Shown piece by piece: positions 34,144 to 42,642 of a DNA stretch of 64,000 nucleotides. Each line of letters opens with the position of its first letter. Position 1 is the first letter of the stretch. The DNA is taken from the NCBI RefSeq assembly GCF_009909235.1, contig NZ_JAAAPO010000004.1, positions 310,001 to 374,000 on the forward strand. The letters are read 5' to 3'. Origin of the DNA: Novosphingobium ovatum (lineage in GTDB: Bacteria; Pseudomonadota; Alphaproteobacteria; Sphingomonadales; Sphingomonadaceae). A model generated the notes under the pieces. The model was not told the origin of the DNA. It made no database searches and saw only the letters and a program-made list of their open reading frames with translations. A program made the translations under genes and the position numbers.

Positions 34144-36168
34144 ATGCAGTCCACCACCCTGACGCACGCCAAGCTGCGTCTATCCGAGAGCAACGTCCGT
34201 AAAGCCAATGGCGACGCGGGTCTTGAGGCCTTGGCCGCCAGTATTGCCGAACACGGCCTGTTGCAGCCCCTGATCGTCAGTCCTTCGGCGGGCAGGAAGA
34301 CCCTCTACGATGTCCACGCCGGGGGCCGCCGTTGGCGGGCGATCGGCTTGCTGATCGAAAGCGGCGTGCTGCCGAAGGATTACGCGATCGACGTGCGGCT
34401 CTGCGAGAACGAAGACGCCGCCGCGCGCGAGATCAGCCTTGCGGAAAACCTGATCCGCGAAGCCATGACGCCGGCGGATGAGGCGCGGGCCTATCGCGAT
34501 ATTGTCGATGGTGGCGCTGATGCCGAAGCTGTGGCGCGTCGCTTCGGCGTCACCGTCCGCCATGTTCAGGGTCGCTTGCGGCTTGCTGACCTGGCCGAGC
34601 CGATCTTCGCGGCGCTGGCCGCTGGCGAAATCACGCTCGATGTCGCCATGGCCTATGGCTCGACCGGTGACCGCGAGCGGCAGGCAGCGGCATGGGAGCG
34701 CCTGTCGACGAGCTGGCAGGCCGACAATCCCCAAGCGATCCGCCGCGCGATTGCTGAGGAAAGCCTCTCGGCCGATCACCCCATCGCACGGTTTCTCGGC
34801 GAAGCTGAATATGTGGCCTGCGGTGGCCGGATCGAGCGCGATCTTTTCGCCGCTGAGGGCGAAGGCCGGTGGCTTGATGGCGATCTCGCCATGGACCTCG
34901 CCGCCAAGAAGCTGGCGCATGAGGCTGAAGTCGCTGAACTCGGTTCCAAGCTCGCCTGGGTGAAGCCGACATTGGCGACCCATGTCACCTATGACGAGAC
35001 CAAGGATCTCCACGCCTACTGGCCGCGCCGGGCCGCGCCCAGCGCTGAAGCACAGGCCCGCATGGACGAAATCTCGGACCGGATGACCGAGATCGCCGAG
35101 ATCCTCGACGCGCCCGATGACGGCGATGATGTCGAAGCGCTGGAGGCGGAATACAACGCGCTCGATACCGAGCATGACCAGCTTGCCGACACCGACCTGC
35201 TGATCCCCGAAGAGGACAAGCCCAACGTCGGCACCTTCCTCGTGCTGGGCAAGGATGGTCAGCCGCGCCTGCTGGAAACCTATTATACTTCGGCCAAGCC
35301 CGCGCGGCGGCCATCTGCATCGTGCGAACCCGTTGGCGGGGCCGAGATCGAGGGCGAGGAACCTGCGCCTTCGGCCAGCCTCCCACGCTCGCTCGAAGAG
35401 CAGATGGCCAAGGATCGCCGCGACGTTCTGGCGCTCCACATCGCCCATGATCCGGCGCTGGCGCTCGATCTGGCGATCTTCAGCCTGGCGCGCGACCACG
35501 CTGGCCATTTCGGCTATTCGGACACCGGCTGCACCATCCGCATCACCGACCGCAATGAGCCATCGGGTCTGACCGGCATTCCGGCGAGCCTCGCTGTGAC
35601 CGAACTCGAACAGCAGCGCGCCAGCCTGCCCAATGACTGGGCCAGCGAAGAGGACAGCTTCGCGTCCTTCCTCGCCTTCCGGTCGCTGGAAGATGGCGTG
35701 AAGGCGGGCTGGCTCGCCTATGCCGTCAGCCAGAGCCTCAAGGCGAGCCTCGCCAGCGGCGCGCACGCCAGCACCTTCCAGAGCCGCCTAGGCGCCGAGA
35801 TCGGCATCGACATGGCCCAGCACTGGCGGCCGGGTGCGGAAAACTTCTTTGACCGGATCAAGAAGGCGCAAACCTTAAGCATCCTCGGGCAATTCGATCC
35901 CGAAATCGCCCTGCGATATGCGGCGGCGAAGAAGGCTGAACTGGCGACGGCTGCTGCGCGCCTGTGTTCGGGCGACACGATCATCGAGCCGGAGATCAAG
36001 GCCAAGGCGCTCGCCTGGGTGCCCGATGTGATGCGCTTTGACGGCGTTGCGGGTGATCTGATCGACAGCGGGATGGCCCTCGACGACGGGTATGAGGATG
36101 CCGGGGACGTGCCGCTCGACGCGGCCAACCAGAACGATGTCGACGACCCGCTCAATCAAGCGGCCTGA
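34144..36168 (+). CDS. Large ParB/RepB/Spo0J-like protein
   Basis: 674 residues. The N-terminal ParB/Srx domain (about 4-95) contains LRLSESNVRKANGDAGLEALAASIAEHGLLQPLIV and the CTP-binding GGRRWRAI region, then ISLAENLIREAMTPADEARAY and the helix-turn-helix AEAVARRFGVTVRHVQGRLRLADL (about 128-150). The long acidic C-terminal part is not found in classical ParB. Proteins of this type occur beside ardC on alphaproteobacterial plasmids, and their role (partition, nickase or transcription) is not settled. It is separate from the parA/RHH pair. ATG 34144 has GGGAG upstream. The 200-bp gap before it has no gene. Confidence 0.88.
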   Translation: MQSTTLTHAKLRLSESNVRKANGDAGLEALAASIAEHGLLQPLIVSPSAGRKTLYDVHAGGRRWRAIGLLIESGVLPKDYAIDVRLCENEDAAAREISLAENLIREAMTPADEARAYRDIVDGGADAEAVARRFGVTVRHVQGRLRLADLAEPIFAALAAGEITLDVAMAYGSTGDRERQAAAWERLSTSWQADNPQAIRRAIAEESLSADHPIARFLGEAEYVACGGRIERDLFAAEGEGRWLDGDLAMDLAAKKLAHEAEVAELGSKLAWVKPTLATHVTYDETKDLHAYWPRRAAPSAEAQARMDEISDRMTEIAEILDAPDDGDDVEALEAEYNALDTEHDQLADTDLLIPEEDKPNVGTFLVLGKDGQPRLLETYYTSAKPARRPSASCEPVGGAEIEGEEPAPSASLPRSLEEQMAKDRRDVLALHIAHDPALALDLAIFSLARDHAGHFGYSDTGCTIRITDRNEPSGLTGIPASLAVTELEQQRASLPNDWASEEDSFASFLAFRSLEDGVKAGWLAYAVSQSLKASLASGAHASTFQSRLGAEIGIDMAQHWRPGAENFFDRIKKAQTLSILGQFDPEIALRYAAAKKAELATAAARLCSGDTIIEPEIKAKALAWVPDVMRFDGVAGDLIDSGMALDDGYEDAGDVPLDAANQNDVDDPLNQAA

Positions 36169-36272
36169 CCCTCAACCTCAAACAGCCACCGAACCGATCC
36201 TCCTTCCGTGCCAGAGCGGGAGGAGGATGGCGTGCCTCGCGAGCAAGGCCCGGATCAGGAGGAGACCATCCC

Positions 36273-37175
36273 ATGAAGCCCCGTCACGACATCTACGCCA
36301 CTGTCACCGCCCAGCTTGTCGCCGCGATCGAATCCGGCGCAGGCGAATGGCGAATGCCCTGGCACCATTCCGGCGCGCCGGTCATGCGCCCGACCAGCGT
36401 GGCTGGCCGGCGCTATTCCGGCATCAACCGTCTGGTCCTCTGGGCCACGGCCGATGCCTGCGGCTACGCTTCGGGCATCTGGGCGACCTATCAACAATGG
36501 CGCGCCCATGGCGGCCAGGTACGCAAGGGTGAGATCGGCACCCACGTCATCCTCTGGAAGAAGGTCGAGCGCGGCGATGCCGCCGTCGAAGCGGGCGACG
36601 AAGGCGACAGCCGCGCTCGCTTCTTCGCGCGCAGTTTCGTCGTCTTCAACCGCGATCAGGTGGACGGCGCCCAGGAGGCTGCCGAGAAGGAAGTCGCGCC
36701 CATCAGCACCTCGGTCGCCGATGCGCTGACATTTCTCGAAGGTCTCGGCGTCCCGGTCGAATATGGCCTGCACGACGCCCATTACCGCCCCGACATCGAC
36801 AAGGTCTTCATACCCGGGCGCACGGCTTTCGACCATGACCTCGACCTTGTGTCCACGCTCGCACATGAGGTCATCCACGCGAGTGGACATGTGGACAGGT
36901 TAGCTCGTGAGACGCTGCGCGACTATCACAAGGAACGCAGCATTCGGGCGCGCGAAGAACTCGTGGCCGAGCTAGGCGCCAGCTACCTGATGGCCGATCT
37001 GGGGCTCGCCTACACGCCGCGGCCCGACCATGCTGCCTACCTTGCCAGTTGGCTGGGGGCTTTGCGCCACGATCCCAAGGCGATCTTCAACGCCGCCGCG
37101 CAAGCGCAGGCCGCCGCCGACTGGATCCACGCGGCGCACAAAGCTGCGATTGCGCCGCTGGCGATTGCGGCATGA
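36273..37175 (+). CDS. ardC: ArdC-family antirestriction protein (ssDNA-binding and zincin domains)
   Basis: 300 residues. The N-terminal domain (about 1-130; YATVTAQLVAAIESG, then PWH and GRRYSGINRLVLW) is the ssDNA-binding ArdC_N domain. The C-terminal zinc-metallopeptidase-like domain has HEVIHASGH (about residue 197), with a likely third ligand in REELVAELGASYL. ArdC protects incoming single-stranded DNA from restriction during conjugation, so it is a marker of a transferable element. It starts a tight operon: the next gene overlaps by ATGA. Confidence 0.9.
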   Translation: MKPRHDIYATVTAQLVAAIESGAGEWRMPWHHSGAPVMRPTSVAGRRYSGINRLVLWATADACGYASGIWATYQQWRAHGGQVRKGEIGTHVILWKKVERGDAAVEAGDEGDSRARFFARSFVVFNRDQVDGAQEAAEKEVAPISTSVADALTFLEGLGVPVEYGLHDAHYRPDIDKVFIPGRTAFDHDLDLVSTLAHEVIHASGHVDRLARETLRDYHKERSIRAREELVAELGASYLMADLGLAYTPRPDHAAYLASWLGALRHDPKAIFNAAAQAQAAADWIHAAHKAAIAPLAIAA

Positions 37176-37603
37176 GGCAGGCCACAGCGCCCGCGCGCCT
37201 CTGGCCCGATGGCGCGCAAGTTGGCTGCCGCCCTGTGTCGGGCATTCTGCCCGGCGAATGGCTGCAAGCCTACACAGCCATGGTGGCGTCGATCCGCACC
37301 GGCATGGCTCGAGAGATGCGATCCTTCGCGCCTGTCCACCGCTGGCGCGGAACGGCGCACAGGGTGCTGCTGCGCAATCCCTATGCCGACATCGGCCTGA
37401 CCTGTCTCGACGGGCAAGCCGCCGTCTGGATCGGCGAGCGGATCGACCATCACTATCGCATCCGCTGCGAATGGAGCGATGTCTCTGGGCCGGCCCATCA
37501 CTGGCTCGCCAGCATCGCGCCGACTTTTGCGGCCTGCGCCGAGCGCATCGGCTTTACCCCCATCGACACACCCATCGATCAGCCTTGGCTCGAAGCCGCA
37601 TAA
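37172..37603 (+). CDS. Unknown plasmid-associated protein
   Basis: 143 residues, starting at ATG 37172 inside an ATGA overlap with ardC, so it should be co-translated with it. It has a proline-rich start and a compact domain containing VHRWRGTAHRVLLRNPYADIGLTCLDGQAAVWIG and a late EWSDVSGPAHHWL. No known domain is recognised. The tight coupling to ardC suggests a role in transfer or in protecting incoming DNA. Confidence 0.7.
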   Translation: MRQATAPARLWPDGAQVGCRPVSGILPGEWLQAYTAMVASIRTGMAREMRSFAPVHRWRGTAHRVLLRNPYADIGLTCLDGQAAVWIGERIDHHYRIRCEWSDVSGPAHHWLASIAPTFAACAERIGFTPIDTPIDQPWLEAA

Positions 37604-37626
37604 TCATGTTCCTTCAGGAGATACCC

Positions 37627-38058
37627 ATGTCCCGACTGCCCACTTCCGGCGATTGGCGCGAAGGCAACCTTGGCCGCACCACTGCTGACTGGCCGTTCGA
37701 CTGGGTCGCCGAAATCACGGCGATCGACCCTTTAACCCATAGCTACACTTGCATCGGCACGGTCCGACAAGCCGGCACCCGCCGCTATGACGAGGCGCTG
37801 GCTAACCTGCGCCTTATGACCCGCGCACCTGCCATGCTCCGGATCCTGCAAGCTGTCGCGCAAGTGCTCGACATGAGTGACCCTGACCACGATGCCTTTG
37901 TCGATAGCGCCGCGGATTGCCTTGATCCGCTGCTTGAGCAGCAAGAACCTTTGCGGGCGTTGCTGGCAGAATTGAAATCTGCTCCGCTGGCTGCGGCGGG
38001 AGGAGTGCCGCAAATACCTCTCAGCACGGGAGCAATGGCGTCATTCAGTGAGCAATAG
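37627..38058 (+). CDS. Unknown protein of the ardC operon
   Basis: 143 residues. ATG 37627 follows a strong AGGAG (37616-37620) with 6-base spacing; frames open further upstream overlap ardC and are not coding. N-terminal DWREGNLGRTTADWPFDWVAEITAID and a helical acidic second half (VLDMSDPDHDAFVDSAADCLDPLLEQQEPLR). No recognisable family. It is acidic, third after ardC, and ends 8 bases before a convergent gene. Confidence 0.65.
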   Translation: MSRLPTSGDWREGNLGRTTADWPFDWVAEITAIDPLTHSYTCIGTVRQAGTRRYDEALANLRLMTRAPAMLRILQAVAQVLDMSDPDHDAFVDSAADCLDPLLEQQEPLRALLAELKSAPLAAAGGVPQIPLSTGAMASFSEQ

Positions 38059-38066
38059 GCCAAAGC

Positions 38067-38922
38067 TCACGCTGGCAAACACCCGCTGTGGCTGTCGATT
38101 GCGGCGGCAAAGCCCTGCATCAAACGCTTGTGGGTTTCCGAACCCGCGTCTTTGCCGGTCTCCGCATCGGCCAGGGCTTGGGCTGCCTCGTGCAACTCGG
38201 ACCAACTGATATGGCAGACCTGTAACCTGTTTGAGGCATCCTCGAACAAGTCGCCGTGTTCGGCAAGCAAGCGTTCCAGCAGCGCGTTCTTTTGGGACTG
38301 CGGGATCGATGCCAAGAAGTCTTCAGGCAAGTTGCCGTCCGAGGAACACCCTGCTTGCGCCAACACGGCAGAACCGTCGCGATGTGGTGTCACATAGAGC
38401 AACCCAATATGCGAACGCGTTCCGGTCAAACGCTCCTCGCATACCATCAGTGCAAGATATTTCAGGACCTGACCGGGCCATGTCTTCGATCCGAGCTTGA
38501 GCTCAACCCCGACCAACGCATCGTCCGCGACGAAGAAGGCATCTTGCTGGGTTACGTTGCCGCCTGCCATCTCGGGATAGCGCGCTGCGACTTCCCTTCC
38601 CAGTCGTTCCACTGGGCCATCGCCATCAAAGTTCAGCGGTGAGAAAAAAAAGGCGCCGTATCGTTTGGCTGGGAGCAATGCCGAAAGTGATGTCGAAAAT
38701 ATGATTGAGCGGCTCTTCGAGACGTCTCATTCGCTCGGCATTCTCTCGCGCCGTACCTTTGCGAGTGTAGATTGATCCGCCATTTTGGAGATGGCTGCTG
38801 GGAATGGTCACGGTCGCGCCATCGACTGTCCATTCGCGCTTGGGGATCGATGTCAAACCTAGCAGGCCCGGACTCCAATAGAGCTGATCAATCGTATCCC
38901 AGTATTTCAAATGCCAAGACAA
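38067..38922 (-). pseudogene. PD-(D/E)XK nuclease-like gene split by a frameshift in a T8 run
   Basis: Two frames look like one protein. The first (from ATG 38922) ends SQTIRRLFFLTAEL; the second (from 38678) carries SPLNFDGDGPVERLGREVA and onward. Dropping one T from the eight at 38644-38651 fuses them as RRLFFSPLNFDGDG, about 284 residues. The second half has FVADDALVGVELKLGSKTWP: an Asp before a strand, then E-x-K, the hallmark of PD-(D/E)XK nucleases. Substrate unknown. Either a disabled gene, an assembly error in a homopolymer, or slippage on the T8 run. If unshifted, two overlapping genes of 98 and 203 residues would be produced. Confidence 0.6.
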
Positions 38923-38988
38923 GGCTGGCTCCCTGGATCTTTCCGAACGGTGTTAACTGTGCCGGTCATATGGGTCACCTGACGAATG

Positions 38989-39456
38989 CTATTCGTCGAT
39001 CGCCACGGTCAGCTTCTTGCGCCGCGTCGCCTTCGGCTGAGGCACAGGAGCAGCCTCGACCACCGCCTTCGGCTTGCGGCCGAGGCCGATCTTCACCGCC
39101 AGCTCCTTGCGCTTTGCGGCATATTCGGGCGCGACCATGGGATAGTCGGCGGGCAGGCTCCAACGGGTGCGATATTCGGCTGGGCTGATTCCATGGTCGG
39201 TCGAGAGATGCCGCTTGAGCATCTTCATCTTGGCCCCGCATTCGAGGCAGGCGATGGCATCGGGCTTGACCGACGAGCGCACCGAGACGGCAGGCTCACG
39301 CTTCTCTTCCACCGGCGCGGGGGCTTGGCCCAAGCCCGCAAGCGAGGCATAGACCGACTGGATCAGCACGGGCAGTTGGTCAGCGGCAACGGCGTTGTGA
39401 CTGACATGGGCGGAAACAATATCGGCAGCCAGCGTCAGCAGCGTTTCATCGGCCAT
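38989..39456 (-). CDS. MucR/Ros-family zinc-finger transcriptional regulator
   Basis: 155 residues. N-terminal LLTLAADIVSAHVSHNAVAADQLPVLIQSVYASL is the conserved MucR start. The zinc finger is CLECGAKMKMLKRHLSTDHGISPAEYRTRW (C-x2-C ... H-x4-H, about 82-100), followed by a basic tail. Ros/MucR proteins are H-NS-like global silencers and plasmid transfer regulators in Alphaproteobacteria. ATG 39456 fits family length; an upstream in-frame ATG at 39492 is less likely. The 66-bp gap to the nuclease-like gene has no gene. Confidence 0.9.
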   Translation of the reverse strand: MADETLLTLAADIVSAHVSHNAVAADQLPVLIQSVYASLAGLGQAPAPVEEKREPAVSVRSSVKPDAIACLECGAKMKMLKRHLSTDHGISPAEYRTRWSLPADYPMVAPEYAAKRKELAVKIGLGRKPKAVVEAAPVPQPKATRRKKLTVAIDE

Positions 39457-39527
39457 GGAAATAACGTCCTCATCCGTTCGGCGACGGCACATGCATAGCG
39501 TAATATTTCCCAGTCACGAGAGGGCAA

Positions 39528-39779
39528 TCAGGCAATACCCCCAACAAATCCCTTCGTTTCGCCGCGATGGGGCAGCGCGAGGCGCATCGCGCCCTTGCAG
39601 CCACGTTGCTTGCATCGGGCACGGGTCTGCACTTCCGACAACCACAGATGCCCGAAATCGCCCAGAGCCAACAACTGTGCCGGCGTCACGAAGCGCACCT
39701 TGCCGCAGACGCGGCAGGTAAGCTCAAGCCGTGTGTCGGCATCGAGGTCGCGCAACTGGATGGCATCGAGCCAGCTCAC
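39528..39779 (-). CDS. Small zinc-ribbon protein coupled to a Y-family polymerase
   Basis: 83 residues from GTG 39779 (SWLDAIQLRDLDADTRLELTCRVCGK). A CxxC (CRVC) and a later CKQRGC form a possible zinc ribbon; the middle (FVTPAQLLALGDFGHLWLSEV) is helical. The start codon overlaps the polymerase stop in a GTGA junction. It has no known function. Small zinc-ribbon proteins are found next to this polymerase on other sphingomonad plasmids, but I cannot verify that here. Confidence 0.7.
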   Translation of the reverse strand: MSWLDAIQLRDLDADTRLELTCRVCGKVRFVTPAQLLALGDFGHLWLSEVQTRARCKQRGCKGAMRLALPHRGETKGFVGGIA

Positions 39780-41023
39780 CAGCTGTCCTCCGCCTCGGGG
39801 ATCCGGGTATAGCTGATCTTCGACCCGACATTGCCGCCGACGGGAGGAGCCCACGGACCTACGCTCACCACCGTCTGGCCGAAGCGGGAATTGAGACCAT
39901 CCATGGTCCGGCTCAGCGCCTCGCAGCGCTGCCGCTCCTTGTCGTCATTGGCGAACAGATCGGGCTGTCGCGCCGTGTCGAGCGTCAATTCGCCCAAGGT
40001 CACGCTGACCCGCATGATCTTCGTCGTTGGGGGAATAACAGCCGTCACGCGCTCCCACAGTTCACTCAGCGCGGCAAGAATGGCCATGTCGTCCTGAACC
40101 TCGCCCAAGGGCGCCACATTGCCCCAGCCACGCTCAAAGCCCTTGAGCCAGAGATAGAGCGCCGAGGCGTAGAAATTGGATCGCCGCATTCGTCGCGCGG
40201 CCTTCACCAGCAGCAGGCGGGCAATGGCGCGGGCATCATCCAGACTGCGCTGGTCAGGCGGCAGGACGCGGGCATGGCCGAACATGTTCCGCTCCGTCTC
40301 AGGCGCCTCCACGGCATAGCCATGGAGCGCATACCACAGCCGCTCGCCGGTTACGTTGCGCCAGATCGCCCGCATCTGCTTGGGCTGTAGGGCCAGCAGG
40401 CCTGGCACATCCCCAACGCGGGCCGCGGCAAGCCGCTTGACCATTGCCCGCCCAATGCCGGGAATTTCCTCCAGCTTGAGCCGGGCAAGCTGGGCCGGAA
40501 CATCCTCTGGATACCAGATCGTCAGGCCATCGGGCTTTTTCGTGTCGCTGGCGATCTTGGCCAAATGTCGATTGGCGGCAAAGCCGATCGAGCAGGTCAG
40601 CGTGGCGCCGATATTGTAGCGGATCGTGTTTTTGATCCGCTGGGCAAGATCGCTGGGATCACCCCTCTGCGTATCGTCCAGCCAGCACGAGACTTCGTCG
40701 ATCGATTTCACCTGATCGACCGGGATCACCGACCCGATCTCGGAGATCAGGGCATTGTGCGCTCTGCGATAGAGGTCCGGTTTTTGCGGCACGAAAACAA
40801 TGTCCCGGCAGATCCGGCGCGCTTCATCGACCATCATTATGTTTTTCACGCCGCGCGCCTTCGCCTCGCGTGAACAAGCGATGATGCAGGTGCGCCCGCC
40901 ACCGGCATAGGGGATCACACCAACCGGCCTACCCCGAAGGCGGGGGTCGCGCAGTTGCTCGACGGACGCAAAGAATCCATCAAAATCAAGGTAAAGGTGT
41001 TCAATCGTTGTTGGTTTTCGCAT
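39776..41023 (-). CDS. Y-family translesion DNA polymerase (DinB/ImuB-like)
   Basis: 415 residues from ATG 41023 (TGGAG upstream). The catalytic residues are intact: YLDFDGFFASVEQ (first Asp) and KSIDEVSCWLD (acidic pair). The finger region, the HhH segment LEEIPGIGRAMVKRLAAARV and a little-finger domain follow. It differs from chromosomal DinB in the loops, as in the plasmid-borne branch. Such polymerases copy damaged DNA and raise mutation rates; mobile elements carry them for SOS survival. It leads the zinc-ribbon gene in a two-gene unit. Confidence 0.88.
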   Translation of the reverse strand: MRKPTTIEHLYLDFDGFFASVEQLRDPRLRGRPVGVIPYAGGGRTCIIACSREAKARGVKNIMMVDEARRICRDIVFVPQKPDLYRRAHNALISEIGSVIPVDQVKSIDEVSCWLDDTQRGDPSDLAQRIKNTIRYNIGATLTCSIGFAANRHLAKIASDTKKPDGLTIWYPEDVPAQLARLKLEEIPGIGRAMVKRLAAARVGDVPGLLALQPKQMRAIWRNVTGERLWYALHGYAVEAPETERNMFGHARVLPPDQRSLDDARAIARLLLVKAARRMRRSNFYASALYLWLKGFERGWGNVAPLGEVQDDMAILAALSELWERVTAVIPPTTKIMRVSVTLGELTLDTARQPDLFANDDKERQRCEALSRTMDGLNSRFGQTVVSVGPWAPPVGGNVGSKISYTRIPEAEDSW

Positions 41024-41191
41024 GGGCTCCAGCCCGAATCGGGTGAGCCACAAATGAGAACATAATGGGAACTTGTAGGCAATAGGGCCGCACCCAGCAT
41101 GAAAGCGATGGGCACTCAGATCATTGGGAAATTTGGCTTGAAATTGCGTAAATCAAGCCGGATCTGGCCCCGAGCTACCGGCGAATGCAGC

Positions 41192-41647
41192 TCAAGGCGA
41201 ATTGAGAAAGGCAATTTGCTCCAGCAATCCCGCAAGTACGGGGCGGATGCGGAGAAGTTCTGTGCGGTGTGCCAGCGTCAGTTTGGCAAGCGTGGTCTCG
41301 GCGTTCTTGGTTAGCCCCAGCACAACCCTGCGCCGATCAGCCTCACTCGGCTGCCGAACGATCAGACCCAAACGGACCAGGCGATCAACCAACCCGGTCA
41401 CGCTGTGTGGACGCAACAATAGTCGGTCGGCCAATTCTCCGACCGAAATCTGACGTCCCCGGGCCGCACGGATAGCCAGCAAAGCCTGATGCTGCTGTGG
41501 CATCAGGCCAACATTGTTCGCGGCAGCCTCGCTGAAGTGCAAAAAGCCGCGCATGGTATGGCGAAATTCCGCCAGCGCCTCATAATCGGTATCGGTAAGA
41601 TCAAGGGACTCAGGGAGATGGGGCTGACAGGGAGCAGGTTGCAACAT
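41192..41647 (-). CDS. MarR-family transcriptional regulator
   Basis: 151 residues. Winged-helix core: MPQQHQALLAIRAARGRQISVGELADRLLLRPHSVTGLVDRLVRLGLI with the wing DRRRVVLGLT (about 45-105). Helical dimerisation ends. A palindrome lies across its own start codon and the divergent HPP promoter, so it probably represses itself and the HPP gene. Ligand unknown. Confidence 0.9.
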   Translation of the reverse strand: MLQPAPCQPHLPESLDLTDTDYEALAEFRHTMRGFLHFSEAAANNVGLMPQQHQALLAIRAARGRQISVGELADRLLLRPHSVTGLVDRLVRLGLIVRQPSEADRRRVVLGLTKNAETTLAKLTLAHRTELLRIRPVLAGLLEQIAFLNSP

Positions 41648-41665
41648 ATCGCATTACGATATAAT
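41639..41665. promoter_or_regulatory. MarR operator overlapping the HPP promoter
   Basis: ATATCGCATTACGATAT (41646-41662) is a perfect 6-bp inverted repeat with a 5-base spacer. It overlaps a rightward -10 box TATAAT (41660-41665) with a possible -35 TTGCAA (41639-41644), 15 bases apart. MarR binding would block this promoter. Transcription would start near 41672, which excludes the ATG at 41664 as the HPP start. Confidence 0.6.
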
Positions 41666-41783
41666 GGGTCGCACCCTCCAGCAACCAGAGAATGGCGCGC
41701 ATGCCAAAAAAATACGGGCTTTCAGAGCATTCGAACCGTTTGACCTTTGGTTGGTCCGGTGGCCAAAGGCAAGGTGTGAGGCT

Positions 41784-42470
41784 GTGAGCACGTTTCAGCG
41801 CGTTACATCCGCCAGGATTTTCGCGGAATTTGGCGAAAGCTTGCGCGCAGGCCTGGGCATCGTGTTGGGCCTAGCCTTAACGGGCCTTGTCTCTGGCGCG
41901 ATTGCAGGCGGTTGGAACAGTCCGGTATTGCTTATCGCCCCGATGGGTGCATCTGCTGTCCTGCTGTTTGGCGTTCCGGCGAGTTTGCTCGCGCAGCCCA
42001 GGGCTATCATCGGCGGAAATCTCATCGCCGCTTTTGTCGGGGTGAGTGCGGCGCGCTGCATACCCTCGCCTTTCCTTGCAAGCACCGTTGCGGTCGGAGT
42101 TAGCTTTGCCGCCATGACGATCTGTCGCTGCGTTCACCCGCCAAGTGGCGCCATCGCCCTCACCGCTGTGCTGGGAGGGCCGCAAGTTCTTGCCCAGGGT
42201 TATGGATTTCTGGCCATTCCAGTCGCGCTTAATAGTCTGGTGCTGGTACTTGCGGCCTACGCCTACAACAATCTGACTGGGCACTCCTACCCGCACCACG
42301 CACACCTTCCCGCGCATCCGCATATGGGGTTGGCGCAAACCACCCTTGAGGCGAGCGACTATGAAGAGGTGTTGGCCGACTACGGCGAAGTGCTCGACAT
42401 CGGTCGCGAGGATCTGGAGGTCCTGTTCCGAGAGCTTCTGGCCCGGATGCAGGAAAAAGCAGGTAATTAG
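41784..42470 (+). CDS. HPP-family integral membrane protein
   Basis: 228 residues from GTG 41784 (AAGG nine bases upstream). Four to five transmembrane helices (about 22-145) with the name-giving motif CVHPPSGAIALTAVLGGP, and a soluble tail with HSYPHHAHLPAHPHMG and an acidic C-terminus. Plant and cyanobacterial HPP proteins move nitrite across membranes; whether this holds here is unknown, though the neighbourhood handles nitrate and NO. Alternative starts extend upstream but overlap the operator. Confidence 0.8.
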   Translation: MSTFQRVTSARIFAEFGESLRAGLGIVLGLALTGLVSGAIAGGWNSPVLLIAPMGASAVLLFGVPASLLAQPRAIIGGNLIAAFVGVSAARCIPSPFLASTVAVGVSFAAMTICRCVHPPSGAIALTAVLGGPQVLAQGYGFLAIPVALNSLVLVLAAYAYNNLTGHSYPHHAHLPAHPHMGLAQTTLEASDYEEVLADYGEVLDIGREDLEVLFRELLARMQEKAGN

Positions 42471-42491
42471 TAGATAGTTGATGGAAGAGAT

Positions 42492-42638
42492 TTAAATCTT
42501 GTTTCCACACCATGCACAAAATACGCAATTTTCATCATTGGCCAGCTCATTAACGTGCCCGCAAAGCGGGCAAATTTTGATGAGTAGCAGCCTGCGCAGT
42601 GAATTGCGGATGGTTCGAAAAAGTGGCGAGAGAACCAT
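42492..42638 (-). CDS. Small zinc-ribbon protein at the end of the NsrR operon
   Basis: 48 residues, too short for most gene finders. MVLSPLFRTIRNSLRRLL is basic, then CPLCGHVNELANDENCVFCAWCG has two CxxC pairs of a zinc ribbon. ATG 42638 comes 4 bases after the trans-sulfuration stop and has AAAGG upstream, so it is likely third in the operon. No function can be assigned. Confidence 0.6.
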   Translation of the reverse strand: MVLSPLFRTIRNSLRRLLLIKICPLCGHVNELANDENCVFCAWCGNKI

Positions 42639-42642
42639 AACT

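Noticed and set aside
34180-35766. A 528-codon minus-strand open frame
   Set aside because: Antisense of the ParB-like gene; low-complexity translation and no ribosome site.
36883-36897. GTGGACATGTGGAC as a third partition-type repeat
   Set aside because: It lies within ardC where the codons make the conserved zincin region; it does not match the palindrome at 23887 and is best explained by coding.
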